From contig JAHHTV010000024.1 of assembly GCA_020024395.1 (NCBI GenBank), positions 1 through 12,964 on the forward strand: DNA of 12,964 nt, read 5' to 3'. The position numbers were made by a program, and so were the translations under genes. Below are positions 1 through 8,191 of this stretch, in pieces. The notes under the pieces are model-generated. The model saw nothing but the letters and a program-made list of their open reading frames with translations, had not been told where the DNA came from and did no database searches. Numbering within the stretch: position 1 is the stretch's first letter; every line of letters starts with the position of its first letter. Source of the stretch: Anaerotignum sp. GTDB lineage: Bacteria > Bacillota > Clostridia > Lachnospirales > Anaerotignaceae.

Positions 1-1065
1 CAAGAACAAGCAGCAAAACCCAAAAAAACAAACACAGCTGCACAAACAAAAAAAATAAAAAAACAGCTCGAAGGTTTGGATTTGGCAGAAAAAATGGTCA
101 ATGATTTGCTGTCAAATGGTTTGGGAACATTGGCAGGTGTTTCTCAAAAAGTATATGAAAAATTGGCAAAAGATTTGGGCAGTTATTATTTGACAGGGGT
201 ACAAACGGAGTTTTCTCGTTTGGCATCACAAATCAATGACATACAACATAAAAAAGAAGATGAAGTGGATTATAGCGATACTATGAGAATACTCATCCGT
301 ATTCATGCGATGATACAAAAATCTCGTACATATTTGGAAAATAAACTGGAAACAAAACAATATGATTTGGAAGATACGGTTTTATATGAAGCATTGGGTG
401 GTATTTGGAAATTAGAAGACTTGGAAAGCGTGGGTGCAGTCAAAGAAAATGTGGAATTGATACAGCTTGCTTTTGAAGTGATATATGATGATGCAAGAAA
501 AGAATTTATTGACAAAGGGTATTGGCTGGAACTTGAAACAGGACAAATACACCAGACAAACAATTACAGACCTGTGAAAGCGTTGAAATATGTCAAACAA
601 GATGACAGTTGTTTTGATGTATTGGAAATACCCAAATTGTATTATTATCCAGGTGGATACAATAAACGGGTACGCTGGGAAGGTTGTAAAAATAGAGTAG
701 TTGACAAAAATGTATATCAAACTATCAGAAAATTTGCACAGCCTGATATACCAACAGCTGCAAAATTATTCAAAAATGAAATCAAAAATACATTGGCAGA
801 AAAACGTATGGCAATGTTGATACCATTTTCTGAAATTTATGGTATAGAAGAAAATTTTGTTTTAGAAGATGGCAAAGGAAACAATATCGCATTGTATGAT
901 ACGATGTGGAAAAATGATAAAAAATTGGAATGGCTACCAAATAAAACATGGTTGGAAAATCAGGTGATGTTTGGTGTGTTGCGTTATGATTACGCAAATG
1001 GACGCATTTATATGCAGCCATACAGCATTATCACAGAAAATGAAATCATTCGGTTGCAATATTGA
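1..1065 (+). CDS. SWIM zinc-finger family protein, C-terminal part (5' truncated by window edge)
   Basis: The reading frame is open from base 1 and ends with TGA at 1063-1065, so 354 residues of a longer protein are visible. The TTG near base 76 is only an internal codon. The visible part starts with a Lys/Ala/Thr/Gln-rich linker (about residues 1-23), then a helical segment beginning GLDLAEKMVNDLLSNGL, and a C-terminal beta-rich region with a YYPGGY motif near nt 643-660. This arrangement resembles the part after the zinc finger in SWIM family proteins of the YehQ type, where a linker is followed by a helical 'G-L-x-x-x-x-x-W/M-x-x-D-L-x-x-x-G-L' segment. The CxCx(n)CxH SWIM motif itself would lie upstream and cannot be seen. 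The gene order (SWIM, helical protein, MoxR, DUF5682, VWA) supports the call. The next gene follows after 12 bases, with its Shine-Dalgarno starting at the TGA. Function is unknown; SWIM domains bind zinc and often nucleic acid or protein. Family assignment is by recalled similarity and context only. Confidence 0.6.
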   Translation, partial: QEQAAKPKKTNTAAQTKKIKKQLEGLDLAEKMVNDLLSNGLGTLAGVSQKVYEKLAKDLGSYYLTGVQTEFSRLASQINDIQHKKEDEVDYSDTMRILIRIHAMIQKSRTYLENKLETKQYDLEDTVLYEALGGIWKLEDLESVGAVKENVELIQLAFEVIYDDARKEFIDKGYWLELETGQIHQTNNYRPVKALKYVKQDDSCFDVLEIPKLYYYPGGYNKRVRWEGCKNRVVDKNVYQTIRKFAQPDIPTAAKLFKNEIKNTLAEKRMAMLIPFSEIYGIEENFVLEDGKGNNIALYDTMWKNDKKLEWLPNKTWLENQVMFGVLRYDYANGRIYMQPYSIITENEIIRLQY

Positions 1066-1077
1066 GGAGGCAAAAAC

Positions 1078-3054
1078 ATGAACCCTTTATTGGAAATCAA
1101 ACAACGTTTGGTATATAGTGCTGTTGCAGGCACACAATTATTGGCAGAAGATTTTCGGTTGAAACGTTTGATGGAAGGATTTGCACCACTTGCAAGTAAA
1201 AATCAGGTGTTTCAAAAAATTTATACTGGTTTGGAGCAGCTGCTTACAGCAGAGGAAAGCAAAAGAAATGATTTATTGTTGGATTTGATAGGGCTTTTAG
1301 ATGCTGTAATATATACACAAGGGACTACACAGATAGAAGGCGAAAAAACGCAGTTACAAATGATAAATAGTGATGCCAAAGTGGTGTCGATGCATTACAG
1401 TGAACTGTCTCCACTTTTGGAAGCATTGACTACAACAGGCTCTGGTCGTATGGAAATATTGCAAAATGTAATAGTGGAAAAAAAACATATTTTGGCGGAT
1501 TATCGTGTTGTGCATGCGTTAATCAATGATTTAGATGATGCATATGGAGAAATGGCAGATTTGGTGTATAAAGTATTGAAGCATATGATTACACAAGAAC
1601 CGATAGAAATGTTTCATGGTTATGAATACTATAATTATGATTATTATGGATATACAACCGCAGATAGATGGCAAGCACAATATGATACCTATATATTGCC
1701 AAAATTAGATACAAAAATGATGCTGCATTTCTTGAAAAAAGATTTTGGAAATCAAGAATTGATGCAGGAAAAACGCAAAGTGTTTGCAAAAAAAGTGAAT
1801 TTGATACAAACGATTGCTGGAACAGATGAAAATGAGTGGTATTTGTCGTTGTTGGAATATGCAGAAAAAGATGTGAGAGAAAATGCCATAAAAGCACTTT
1901 CTTGTGATGAAAAAAATTTGCCATTGTTATGGGATATGGTGAAAACAGAAAAAGGAAATTGTAAAAAAAGTGTGTTGTGTACATTGGCAAAACATATGGA
2001 CGAAGGCAGTAAGGCATTTTGGGAAAAAGAATTGCAAAAACGCCCTGCCAATGCGATGTATTTTATAAATAATGTTGATGATATTTCATCTGATGTGATT
2101 GCGAAATGTTTGCAGAATATTTTACAAGGTATGTTAGATGATGCAGAAAGCAAAGTGGCATATGAACATTTGAAAATGGTGCTGTATGCAACACTTGGAA
2201 AGTCATCAGATGATATGCTGGAAACATGGAAATGGATATTTGAAAATATGGAGGCATTACAAAAGAAAAAAATAAATGGAAATTTGAATTTTGCTTTAGA
2301 TATTATGCAGGTATATAAAAAGATAGTGTTATGGGATTGCAATGAAAAAATGATTGCATTTACAAAAGAAAATTTGCAAGATAAAGTTTGGGCGTATGAT
2401 GTATTATTCTTGTTGGATTTGGTGACAGAAAAAGCAGAAAAAGTATATGATAAATGGATGATAGAAAACAAATGGATTAGAAAGAATTGGTTTGATTTTA
2501 TAGGGTATCAAGCAGAGTGTACAGAGAAACCTTATTATTATGTGACACTTGGGTATACCACAATATTCGATGAAGATAATTATACAACCAACCAGCAGTC
2601 AAGCTGGAAAAAATGTAAAGAACATTTGGATATACGTTGGTTCTCTTATTTGAAAAAAATGCATGAAGATAAACACTTATATAGATTGTTGCCGACAGAC
2701 AATGAAGAAGTGCTACAACATTATGGTGCATATTTCTATGATAGAGCATTACATCATGAAGAAAAGCAGGCTTTTTATGATAATATATTTTATTTCTATG
2801 GAATGCAAAAATGTAAATGGAAAAAATGGTCAGGTACCATTGCCCATATGTGCAAAGTACAAAAAACAACATATTTATCCAGTATTATACAAGTATTTCA
2901 AATGTATGAAAAAGAGGCAGATGATGTGAAAGAAGAAGGAAAACGTGTCATAGCAGTGTATAAAAATCAAAAATGGCTGAGAAATGGTATGACAACCATA
3001 GAGGATTTGAAAAAAACATTGATAGATAATGGTTGGCTGGATGTGGAAAAATAA
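1078..3054 (+). CDS. HEAT-like alpha-helical protein of a MoxR/VWA operon (DUF5691-position protein)
   Basis: ATG at 1078 follows GAGGAGG at 1064-1070. The 658-aa product has no signal peptide or membrane segment and reads as an almost entirely helical protein. Residues about 245-320 look like HEAT/Armadillo-type helical pairs (a D-V-R-E-N-A-I-K-A-L helix followed by a second helix). The N-terminus has the pattern L-V-Y-S-A-V-A-G-T, reminiscent of the start of DUF5691 proteins, which hold this slot between SWIM and MoxR genes in related loci. A Tyr-rich patch (seven Tyr in residues 182-192) and many Trp residues in the C-terminal half are conspicuous. The protein is probably a scaffold or adaptor for the ATPase/VWA machinery, but that is inference. 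It could also be a diverged DUF4132/YehI-like or a lineage-specific protein. The real gene is supported by its length, its Shine-Dalgarno and the 12-base spacing on both sides. Confidence 0.6.
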   Translation: MNPLLEIKQRLVYSAVAGTQLLAEDFRLKRLMEGFAPLASKNQVFQKIYTGLEQLLTAEESKRNDLLLDLIGLLDAVIYTQGTTQIEGEKTQLQMINSDAKVVSMHYSELSPLLEALTTTGSGRMEILQNVIVEKKHILADYRVVHALINDLDDAYGEMADLVYKVLKHMITQEPIEMFHGYEYYNYDYYGYTTADRWQAQYDTYILPKLDTKMMLHFLKKDFGNQELMQEKRKVFAKKVNLIQTIAGTDENEWYLSLLEYAEKDVRENAIKALSCDEKNLPLLWDMVKTEKGNCKKSVLCTLAKHMDEGSKAFWEKELQKRPANAMYFINNVDDISSDVIAKCLQNILQGMLDDAESKVAYEHLKMVLYATLGKSSDDMLETWKWIFENMEALQKKKINGNLNFALDIMQVYKKIVLWDCNEKMIAFTKENLQDKVWAYDVLFLLDLVTEKAEKVYDKWMIENKWIRKNWFDFIGYQAECTEKPYYYVTLGYTTIFDEDNYTTNQQSSWKKCKEHLDIRWFSYLKKMHEDKHLYRLLPTDNEEVLQHYGAYFYDRALHHEEKQAFYDNIFYFYGMQKCKWKKWSGTIAHMCKVQKTTYLSSIIQVFQMYEKEADDVKEEGKRVIAVYKNQKWLRNGMTTIEDLKKTLIDNGWLDVEK

Positions 3055-3066
3055 GGAGGTACATAT

Positions 3067-4146
3067 ATGAGTGATATACAAAGACAAGGGGCAGAGATAC
3101 TATTCCAAGAAGAATTGGAGGCATTGATTGCGGCAGAAAATTCCCCCATTCCGACAGGATGGAGAATGTCGCCAAAATCGGTGTTGACTTATATTTGTGG
3201 TGGAAAAGTGGGCAAAAAAGAAATTACACCAAAATATATTGGCAATCGTCGTTTGATTGAAATTGCCATTGCAACATTGGTGACAGACAGAGCGTTACTT
3301 TTGATTGGAGAACCAGGTACAGCAAAATCATGGCTGAGTGAACATTTGAGTGCAGCAATCAATGGCGACTCTACAAAAGTGGTACAAGGTACCGCAGGTA
3401 CGACAGAAGAACAAATCCGCTATTCTTGGAATTATGCTATGCTGATTGCAAAAGGTCCAAGCTTGGATGCTATGGTAAAAAGCCCTATTTATAATGCGAT
3501 GGAAACAGGTAGTATTGCCCGTATGGAAGAAATTTCACGTTGTGCAAGTGAAGTACAAGATGCTTTGATTTCCATATTGTCTGAAAAACGCATTGCTGTA
3601 CCAGAACTCGGATTAGAAGTGCCTGCAAAAAAAGGTTTTTCTGTTATCGCAACTGCAAACACAAGAGATAAAGGCGTCAATGATATGTCAGCAGCATTGA
3701 AACGTCGTTTTAATATTGTGGTGTTGCCTTCTCCTGCAAATTTGCAGACAGAAATGGAAATTGTACAAAACAGAGTGGAGCAGCTTTCCAAAGGTTTGGA
3801 TTTGTTTGCAAAATGCCCTGATGCAGATGTGATACAACAAGTTGTGACAATATTTAGAGAATTGCGTGCAGGTGCGACATTGGACGGCAAACAAAAATTG
3901 AAAACAACAAGCGGTGTGCTTTCCACAGCGGAAGCAATATCACTGCTTGCAAATTCTATGGCTTTGGCAGGCAGCTTTGGTACAGGGGAAATTGCACCTG
4001 AAGACCTTGCAGCAGCATTACAAGGGGCAGTTGTCAAAGATGAGGACAAAGACAGCATTTGTTGGAAAGAATATCTGGAAAATGTGATGAAAAAACGTGG
4101 CTCTGCATGGTTGCCACTGTATCAGGCATGCAAGGAGTTGAATTGA
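3067..4146 (+). CDS. MoxR-type AAA+ ATPase (YehL-like)
   Basis: A 359-aa AAA+ ATPase. ATG 3067 follows AAGGAGG at 3053-3059, which overlaps the previous TAA. Visible motifs are Walker A GEPGTAKS (residues 81-88), a Walker B-like segment IARMEEISR (150-158) with E154-E155 in place of the usual DE, sensor 1 IATAN (194-198), and the arginine-finger region ALKRRF (210-215). The helical lid domain follows (about 240-350). MoxR ATPases form hexamers that use ATP to remodel partner proteins, typically with a VWA-domain protein acting as adaptor; the VWA gene two positions downstream is the obvious partner. The strings VQDALISILSEK and ANTRDKGVNDMSAALKRRF are typical of the YehL-type branch that travels with DUF5682 and SWIM proteins. 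The next gene starts one base after the stop, which suggests translational coupling. The protein is cytoplasmic, having no signal or membrane segment. The substrate is unknown. Confidence 0.9.
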   Translation: MSDIQRQGAEILFQEELEALIAAENSPIPTGWRMSPKSVLTYICGGKVGKKEITPKYIGNRRLIEIAIATLVTDRALLLIGEPGTAKSWLSEHLSAAINGDSTKVVQGTAGTTEEQIRYSWNYAMLIAKGPSLDAMVKSPIYNAMETGSIARMEEISRCASEVQDALISILSEKRIAVPELGLEVPAKKGFSVIATANTRDKGVNDMSAALKRRFNIVVLPSPANLQTEMEIVQNRVEQLSKGLDLFAKCPDADVIQQVVTIFRELRAGATLDGKQKLKTTSGVLSTAEAISLLANSMALAGSFGTGEIAPEDLAAALQGAVVKDEDKDSICWKEYLENVMKKRGSAWLPLYQACKELN

Positions 4147-4147
4147 T

Positions 4148-6412
4148 ATGGCAAAACCCGTACTGTTTGGCGTGCGGCATTTGTCACCTGCGGCGGCATA
4201 TCATGTGAGAAAATCACTCCAAAAAACAAAGCCAGATTTGGTATTGATTGAAGGCCCAAGTGATTTGACAGACCAAATGCATTGGCTTTGCCACAAAAAA
4301 ACAAAGCCGCCTGTGGCAATTATGGCGTATACAAAACAAATTCCTGTTAGAACAATATTATATCCTTTTGCAGTGTATTCTCCAGAATATCAAGCGATAT
4401 TATGGGCATTTGAGCATGATGTGCCTTGTCGGTTTATGGATTTGCCCTCTGATGTGTTTTTGGCGATTGGAGAAAAAAAACAAACACAGCAAATGCAACA
4501 AATCACACAAGAAGAAATACAAGATACCACAGAAAGTGTATACGAAAAACTGGAAACATTGACAGGAGAAAGTCATGATACATTTTGGGAACGGTATTTT
4601 GAACAGTTGGACAGTGCATATGATACAGCAACGGCAGTATTTGGTAAAGAATTGCGGGAAAATACACAAGATGATAAGTGGTATACCGCAGAAAATACCA
4701 TTCGAGAGGCTTATATGAAAAAAGTCATTGTAGACGCAGAAAAAGAGGGATTTGAAAATGTTTTTTGCGTGTGTGGTGCGTATCATGTGTCAGGTTTGGA
4801 AGAAAATGAACCTATGACAGATGATGAAATGAAACATTTGCCAAGATTGGAGTCTGCTTCCACACTGATGCCATATTCTTATTATCGTTTGTCAAAAAGA
4901 GGTGGATATGGTGCAGGCAATCAAGCTCCTGCATATTTTGAATTGCTATGGAATGACAAAAAAAGCAGAAAAGGCATTGCACAAACAGCATACAGCTATT
5001 TGACACGATTGGCAGAGGCACACAGAAAAGCAGGGAATTTGACATCATCTGCGGAAGTGATTGAGGCTGTGCGTTTGTCACAAACATTGGCACAAATGCG
5101 AGGAAGCAAATATCCTGTGCTGGCAGATTTGAAAGATGCGGCAATGACTTGTATTGGGCATGGGCGTTTTTCAGAAATTGCGGTTGCAGCTGCAAAAGTG
5201 GAAATTGGCAATAAAATTGGTGCTTTGCCTGAGGGTGTGAGCAGAACTTCTATACAAGATGATTTTTACAGACAATTAAAAGATTTGAATTTGGAAAAAT
5301 ACCGCACAATGGAAGTACAGGCATTGGATTTGGATTTGCGAGAACGTTTGCGTGTGAAATCGGAAAAAGCAGCGTTTTTGGATTTACATCGGTCGTTTTT
5401 TTTACATCGTTTGCGTGTATTGGGTGTGAGTTTTGCAACATTGCAAAATAGAAAGCAAGAGGGTGCAAACTGGGGCGAATATTGGAATGTATGGTGGAAA
5501 CCAGAAGCCGAAATTGAAATTGTGGAAGCGGCTTTATTGGGGGATACTGTGGAAAATGCAGCTTCTTTTGCATTGAAAGAACGTGCAGACAAAAGCCAAA
5601 ATATATCCGATGCAGCAATGATATTTCAAGATGCTTTTTTGTGTGGTATGCCAAATGCAGCAAGTTATGCACTGAGCGTATTGCAGCGTTTGGCTGTGGA
5701 TACAGCTGGCATTATAGAAATTTCAAAAACGACACAAAATTTGTCTTATGTCATTCGATATGGGGATTTGAGAAAATTTGACCCAGAACCAATTATACCA
5801 CTTTTGGAACAGCTTTATTTACGAGCGTGTTTGATATTAGAAGATGCTTGCAACTGTGACGATAATGCTGCAAATGGTGTGATGGAAAGTATAGAACGGC
5901 TGAACCAAGTACAACGTGAACATGAAAATTTGGACGAACAAAGATGGCTGACATTGTTGGAAACGGTTTCTGATAGAGATGATATTAATACACGTTGTTC
6001 TGGTTTTGCTATGGCAACGTTGATTGAACGGGGAAGGGTATCAGAAGATTTGCTTGCAAAAGAAGTTTCTCGCAGATTGTCAAAAGGTGTGCCTGCGGAT
6101 TTGGGGGCGGGTTGGTTTGAAGGATTGGCAAAGAAAAACAGATATGCTTTGATTGCAAGATTGTCACTTTGGAAACAACTCAATCAATATTTAGATACAT
6201 TGGATGATGAAGCATTTCGGCGTGCATTGGTATTTTTGCGGCGTGCATTTGCAGATTTTTCGAGTATGGAAAAAAATGATATTGCTGAGAATTTGGGGGA
6301 AGTTTGGGGTGTTCAGAAAGAACAGGCAGCAGATTTGCTGATGCGGAAAACAACAGAAGAAGAACATGCAATTTTTGACGATTTAGATGGTTTTGATTTT
6401 GACGATATTTGA
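4148..6412 (+). CDS. DUF5682 family protein (YehM-like; ChaN/EreA/TraB-like fold)
   Basis: A 754-aa protein starting at ATG 4148, one base after the MoxR stop, with AAGGAG in the end of the upstream gene. The N-terminal third carries the DUF5682 hallmarks: GVRHLSPAAA (residues 8-17, H11), LVLIEGPSDL (31-40, E35), YSPEYQAILWAFEHDVPCRF (77-96, E89-H90), D98 and CGAYHVSGL (209-217, H213). Such scattered conserved Glu/His residues resemble those of ChaN/EreA/TraB-like proteins, so a metal- or substrate-binding active site is plausible. The remaining 500 residues are mostly helical with no recognised domain. The family is nearly always found beside a MoxR ATPase and a VWA protein, as here. It is probably the effector or client of that pair, but the reaction is unknown. 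The C-terminus is strongly acidic (a D/E/F-rich tail). No signal or membrane segment is present. Confidence 0.85.
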   Translation: MAKPVLFGVRHLSPAAAYHVRKSLQKTKPDLVLIEGPSDLTDQMHWLCHKKTKPPVAIMAYTKQIPVRTILYPFAVYSPEYQAILWAFEHDVPCRFMDLPSDVFLAIGEKKQTQQMQQITQEEIQDTTESVYEKLETLTGESHDTFWERYFEQLDSAYDTATAVFGKELRENTQDDKWYTAENTIREAYMKKVIVDAEKEGFENVFCVCGAYHVSGLEENEPMTDDEMKHLPRLESASTLMPYSYYRLSKRGGYGAGNQAPAYFELLWNDKKSRKGIAQTAYSYLTRLAEAHRKAGNLTSSAEVIEAVRLSQTLAQMRGSKYPVLADLKDAAMTCIGHGRFSEIAVAAAKVEIGNKIGALPEGVSRTSIQDDFYRQLKDLNLEKYRTMEVQALDLDLRERLRVKSEKAAFLDLHRSFFLHRLRVLGVSFATLQNRKQEGANWGEYWNVWWKPEAEIEIVEAALLGDTVENAASFALKERADKSQNISDAAMIFQDAFLCGMPNAASYALSVLQRLAVDTAGIIEISKTTQNLSYVIRYGDLRKFDPEPIIPLLEQLYLRACLILEDACNCDDNAANGVMESIERLNQVQREHENLDEQRWLTLLETVSDRDDINTRCSGFAMATLIERGRVSEDLLAKEVSRRLSKGVPADLGAGWFEGLAKKNRYALIARLSLWKQLNQYLDTLDDEAFRRALVFLRRAFADFSSMEKNDIAENLGEVWGVQKEQAADLLMRKTTEEEHAIFDDLDGFDFDDI

Positions 6413-6427
6413 GAAAGGAGGAACGGT

Positions 6428-7609
6428 ATGACATTAGAAGAACAAATGACACGTTGGCGGTTGATATTAGGTTCTGAAACAGAAAAGTCATTTTCACAAA
6501 TGCATGATGGACTTTCATTGTCACCAGAACAAATGCTGATGGACCAAGCTTTGGCATCTATATATGGCACAGATAAAGAAAGCTTTGCCAATAAAGATAA
6601 TAGAGGTGGAGGAAAAGGCCCTTCCTCTCCTGTGTTAGCAAAGTGGCTAGGTGACGTGCGGACATTGTTTGATAAAGAAATGGTTATGGTGATACAAAAT
6701 GATGCCATAGAACGAAAAGGCTTGAAACAACTTTTGTTGGAACCAGAATTGTTGGATACAATGGAACCAGATATCAATATGGCATCTACACTATTGATGC
6801 TGAAAGACCAGATACCCAAAAAATCAAAAGAGTCTGCAAGAAATTTTATCAAAAAAATTGTGGAAGAAATTAACAAAAGAATGGAAAATCAAGTCAGACG
6901 TGCTGTGACAGCAGCGTTAAACACAAAAGAACATTCGCCTTTACCTTCTGCGGCAGCGATTGATTTTCGCTACACCATTGCAAGAAATTTAAGACATTAT
7001 CATAGAGAATTGCAAACCATTATACCAGAGAGAGTGTATTTTTTCGACCGTTCTGCAAAAATCAATCGTTGGAATATCATATTGGATATTGACCAGAGTG
7101 GTTCTATGGGAGAGTCCATATTTTACTCCTCTGTGATGGCGTGTATATTGGCTTCTATGGCATCTGTCAAAACAAATGTTGTGGCATTTGATACAAATAT
7201 TATGGATTTGACGGAATTGTGTCAAGACCCTGTGGATTTGCTTTTTGGTTTTCAAATGGGTGGTGGTACAGATATTGAAAAATCTGTGGCTTATTGCCAG
7301 CAGTTGATAGAAACACCAAATAAAACATTATTTTTCTTGATTTCAGATTTGATGGAAGGCGGCAATCGTAATGGTTTGTTGCGACGGCTGGAAGATATGA
7401 AACAATCTGGTGTGACTGTGATTGTATTGCTTGCCGTGGAGGATGGGGGGTATCCATATTATGATGAACAAATTTCAAAAAAAATTGCCAATATGGGGAT
7501 ACCTTGCTTTGCTTGCACACCAGAAAAATTGCCAGAACTTTTGGAAAGAGCATTGAAAAAAATGGATTTGTCAGATTTTGCAGGTGAAATGAAAAAGAAC
7601 AAAAAATAG
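6428..7609 (+). CDS. VWA-domain protein with complete MIDAS site (YehP-like)
   Basis: A 393-aa protein; ATG 6428 follows AAAGGAGG at 6415-6422. The N-terminal half (1-200) is helical and contains a Gly/Lys-rich break at 59-64. The C-terminal half is a von Willebrand factor A domain. Its MIDAS is complete: DQSGSMGES from D222 (D222, S224, S226), T281 in GGGTD, and D307 in LISDLMEGG. It should bind a divalent cation and a partner's acidic side chain. In MoxR systems the VWA protein is the adaptor that recognises the target and docks on the AAA+ ring, so this is the likely partner of the MoxR ATPase encoded at 3067-4146. It sits last in the conserved core. The 166-aa gene that follows lies in the same reading frame, separated only by the TAG stop and six codons. 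No membrane anchor is seen, so it is a cytoplasmic type. Confidence 0.9.
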   Translation: MTLEEQMTRWRLILGSETEKSFSQMHDGLSLSPEQMLMDQALASIYGTDKESFANKDNRGGGKGPSSPVLAKWLGDVRTLFDKEMVMVIQNDAIERKGLKQLLLEPELLDTMEPDINMASTLLMLKDQIPKKSKESARNFIKKIVEEINKRMENQVRRAVTAALNTKEHSPLPSAAAIDFRYTIARNLRHYHRELQTIIPERVYFFDRSAKINRWNIILDIDQSGSMGESIFYSSVMACILASMASVKTNVVAFDTNIMDLTELCQDPVDLLFGFQMGGGTDIEKSVAYCQQLIETPNKTLFFLISDLMEGGNRNGLLRRLEDMKQSGVTVIVLLAVEDGGYPYYDEQISKKIANMGIPCFACTPEKLPELLERALKKMDLSDFAGEMKKNKK

Positions 7610-7627
7610 ATAGCAAGTTGTGAATAT

Positions 7628-8128
7628 ATGAAAAAGAATGACTTTTTTGAGTCAGAAGAAACATATGAAAGATATATTATAGGAAAATTTGAAAATGCGG
7701 ATTTTGTACCGAAAATGTTAAAGGAATATGGGGAATTGTGTATAGATAGTCCGCAAATTACTGCGTATGAAACGGTGGGCAGTTGGACAATCATTCCTTG
7801 TGGTACAGATTTGATAGGAAGGGGAGCGTTTTTAGATTTGATGAGTTGGTTATGCCAAGAAGGAGAAAAAGCATTTGCGATTGGCATACACGAAAAAAAT
7901 AGCTATTTTGCTATGAGACATACAGAAAATCCTTTTGGAGATACCACATTTGTAAAATTTGATGATGGTACATTGTTGTTGTGGTATTTGCCAAAAGGAC
8001 TGGCAGATGATATGGCGTATGATGTTTTAGAAGATACCAATATATTGCAGGAAATAGAAAATCATCAGATGTTTTTGCAGGTAATCGGTGCAGAGCATTT
8101 GATTGAAAAATTAGAAAAAGAGAAATGA
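7628..8128 (+). CDS. Hypothetical 166-aa protein at the end of the MoxR/VWA operon
   Basis: Not recognised. ATG 7628 lies 18 bases after the VWA stop, on the same strand. There is no good Shine-Dalgarno upstream (AAGTTGTGAATAT), unlike every other gene in the operon, so initiation may depend on termination of the VWA gene or on readthrough of its TAG. The product is acidic and has no signal peptide, membrane segment or known motif. It alternates short beta-like stretches (SWTIIPC, KAFAIGI, TTFVKFDDGTLLLWYLP) with helices, suggesting a small globular alpha/beta protein, and ends in a Lys/Glu helix. The operon's terminator follows 11 bases downstream, so it is very probably co-transcribed with the MoxR/VWA genes. 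It may be an accessory subunit, specificity factor or unrelated passenger; nothing in the sequence decides this. Confidence 0.75.
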   Translation: MKKNDFFESEETYERYIIGKFENADFVPKMLKEYGELCIDSPQITAYETVGSWTIIPCGTDLIGRGAFLDLMSWLCQEGEKAFAIGIHEKNSYFAMRHTENPFGDTTFVKFDDGTLLLWYLPKGLADDMAYDVLEDTNILQEIENHQMFLQVIGAEHLIEKLEKEK

Positions 8129-8133
8129 TTGCA

Positions 8134-8181
8134 ACAAAAAATAGGAGAATACTTTTTGCAAAGTGTTCTCCTATTATTTTT
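8134..8181. terminator. Bidirectional intrinsic terminator between the MoxR/VWA operon and rplT
   Basis: Inverted repeat AATAGGAGAA (8140-8149) / TTCTCCTATT (8166-8175), extended by ACTTT (8151-8155) / AAAGT (8160-8164) around a TTGC loop, with one T-G position between. The T-run at 8177-8181 serves the + strand. The A-run at 8134-8140 is the U-tract for the - strand. It ends both convergent operons. Confidence 0.9.
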
Positions 8182-8191
8182 ATGGATAGAA

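Noticed and set aside
76-1065. Start of the first gene at TTG 76
   Set aside because: The frame is open to base 1 with no stop, there is no Shine-Dalgarno before 76, and the upstream codons read as a plausible linker; the gene simply continues outside the window.
1615-1660. Possible tandem repeat in the TAT/TAC-rich stretch
   Set aside because: Spacing of the units is irregular; it only encodes the Tyr cluster of the HEAT-like protein.
1752-2471. 239-aa open frame on the - strand
   Set aside because: Antisense shadow of the HEAT-like gene: Ser/Phe/Cys-rich product, no ribosome-binding site, no family resemblance.
3489-4058. 189-aa open frame on the - strand
   Set aside because: Antisense shadow of the MoxR gene, whose own motifs are intact on the + strand.
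6313-6876. 187-aa open frame on the - strand
   Set aside because: Antisense shadow across the DUF5682/VWA junction; Ser-rich, with no Shine-Dalgarno.
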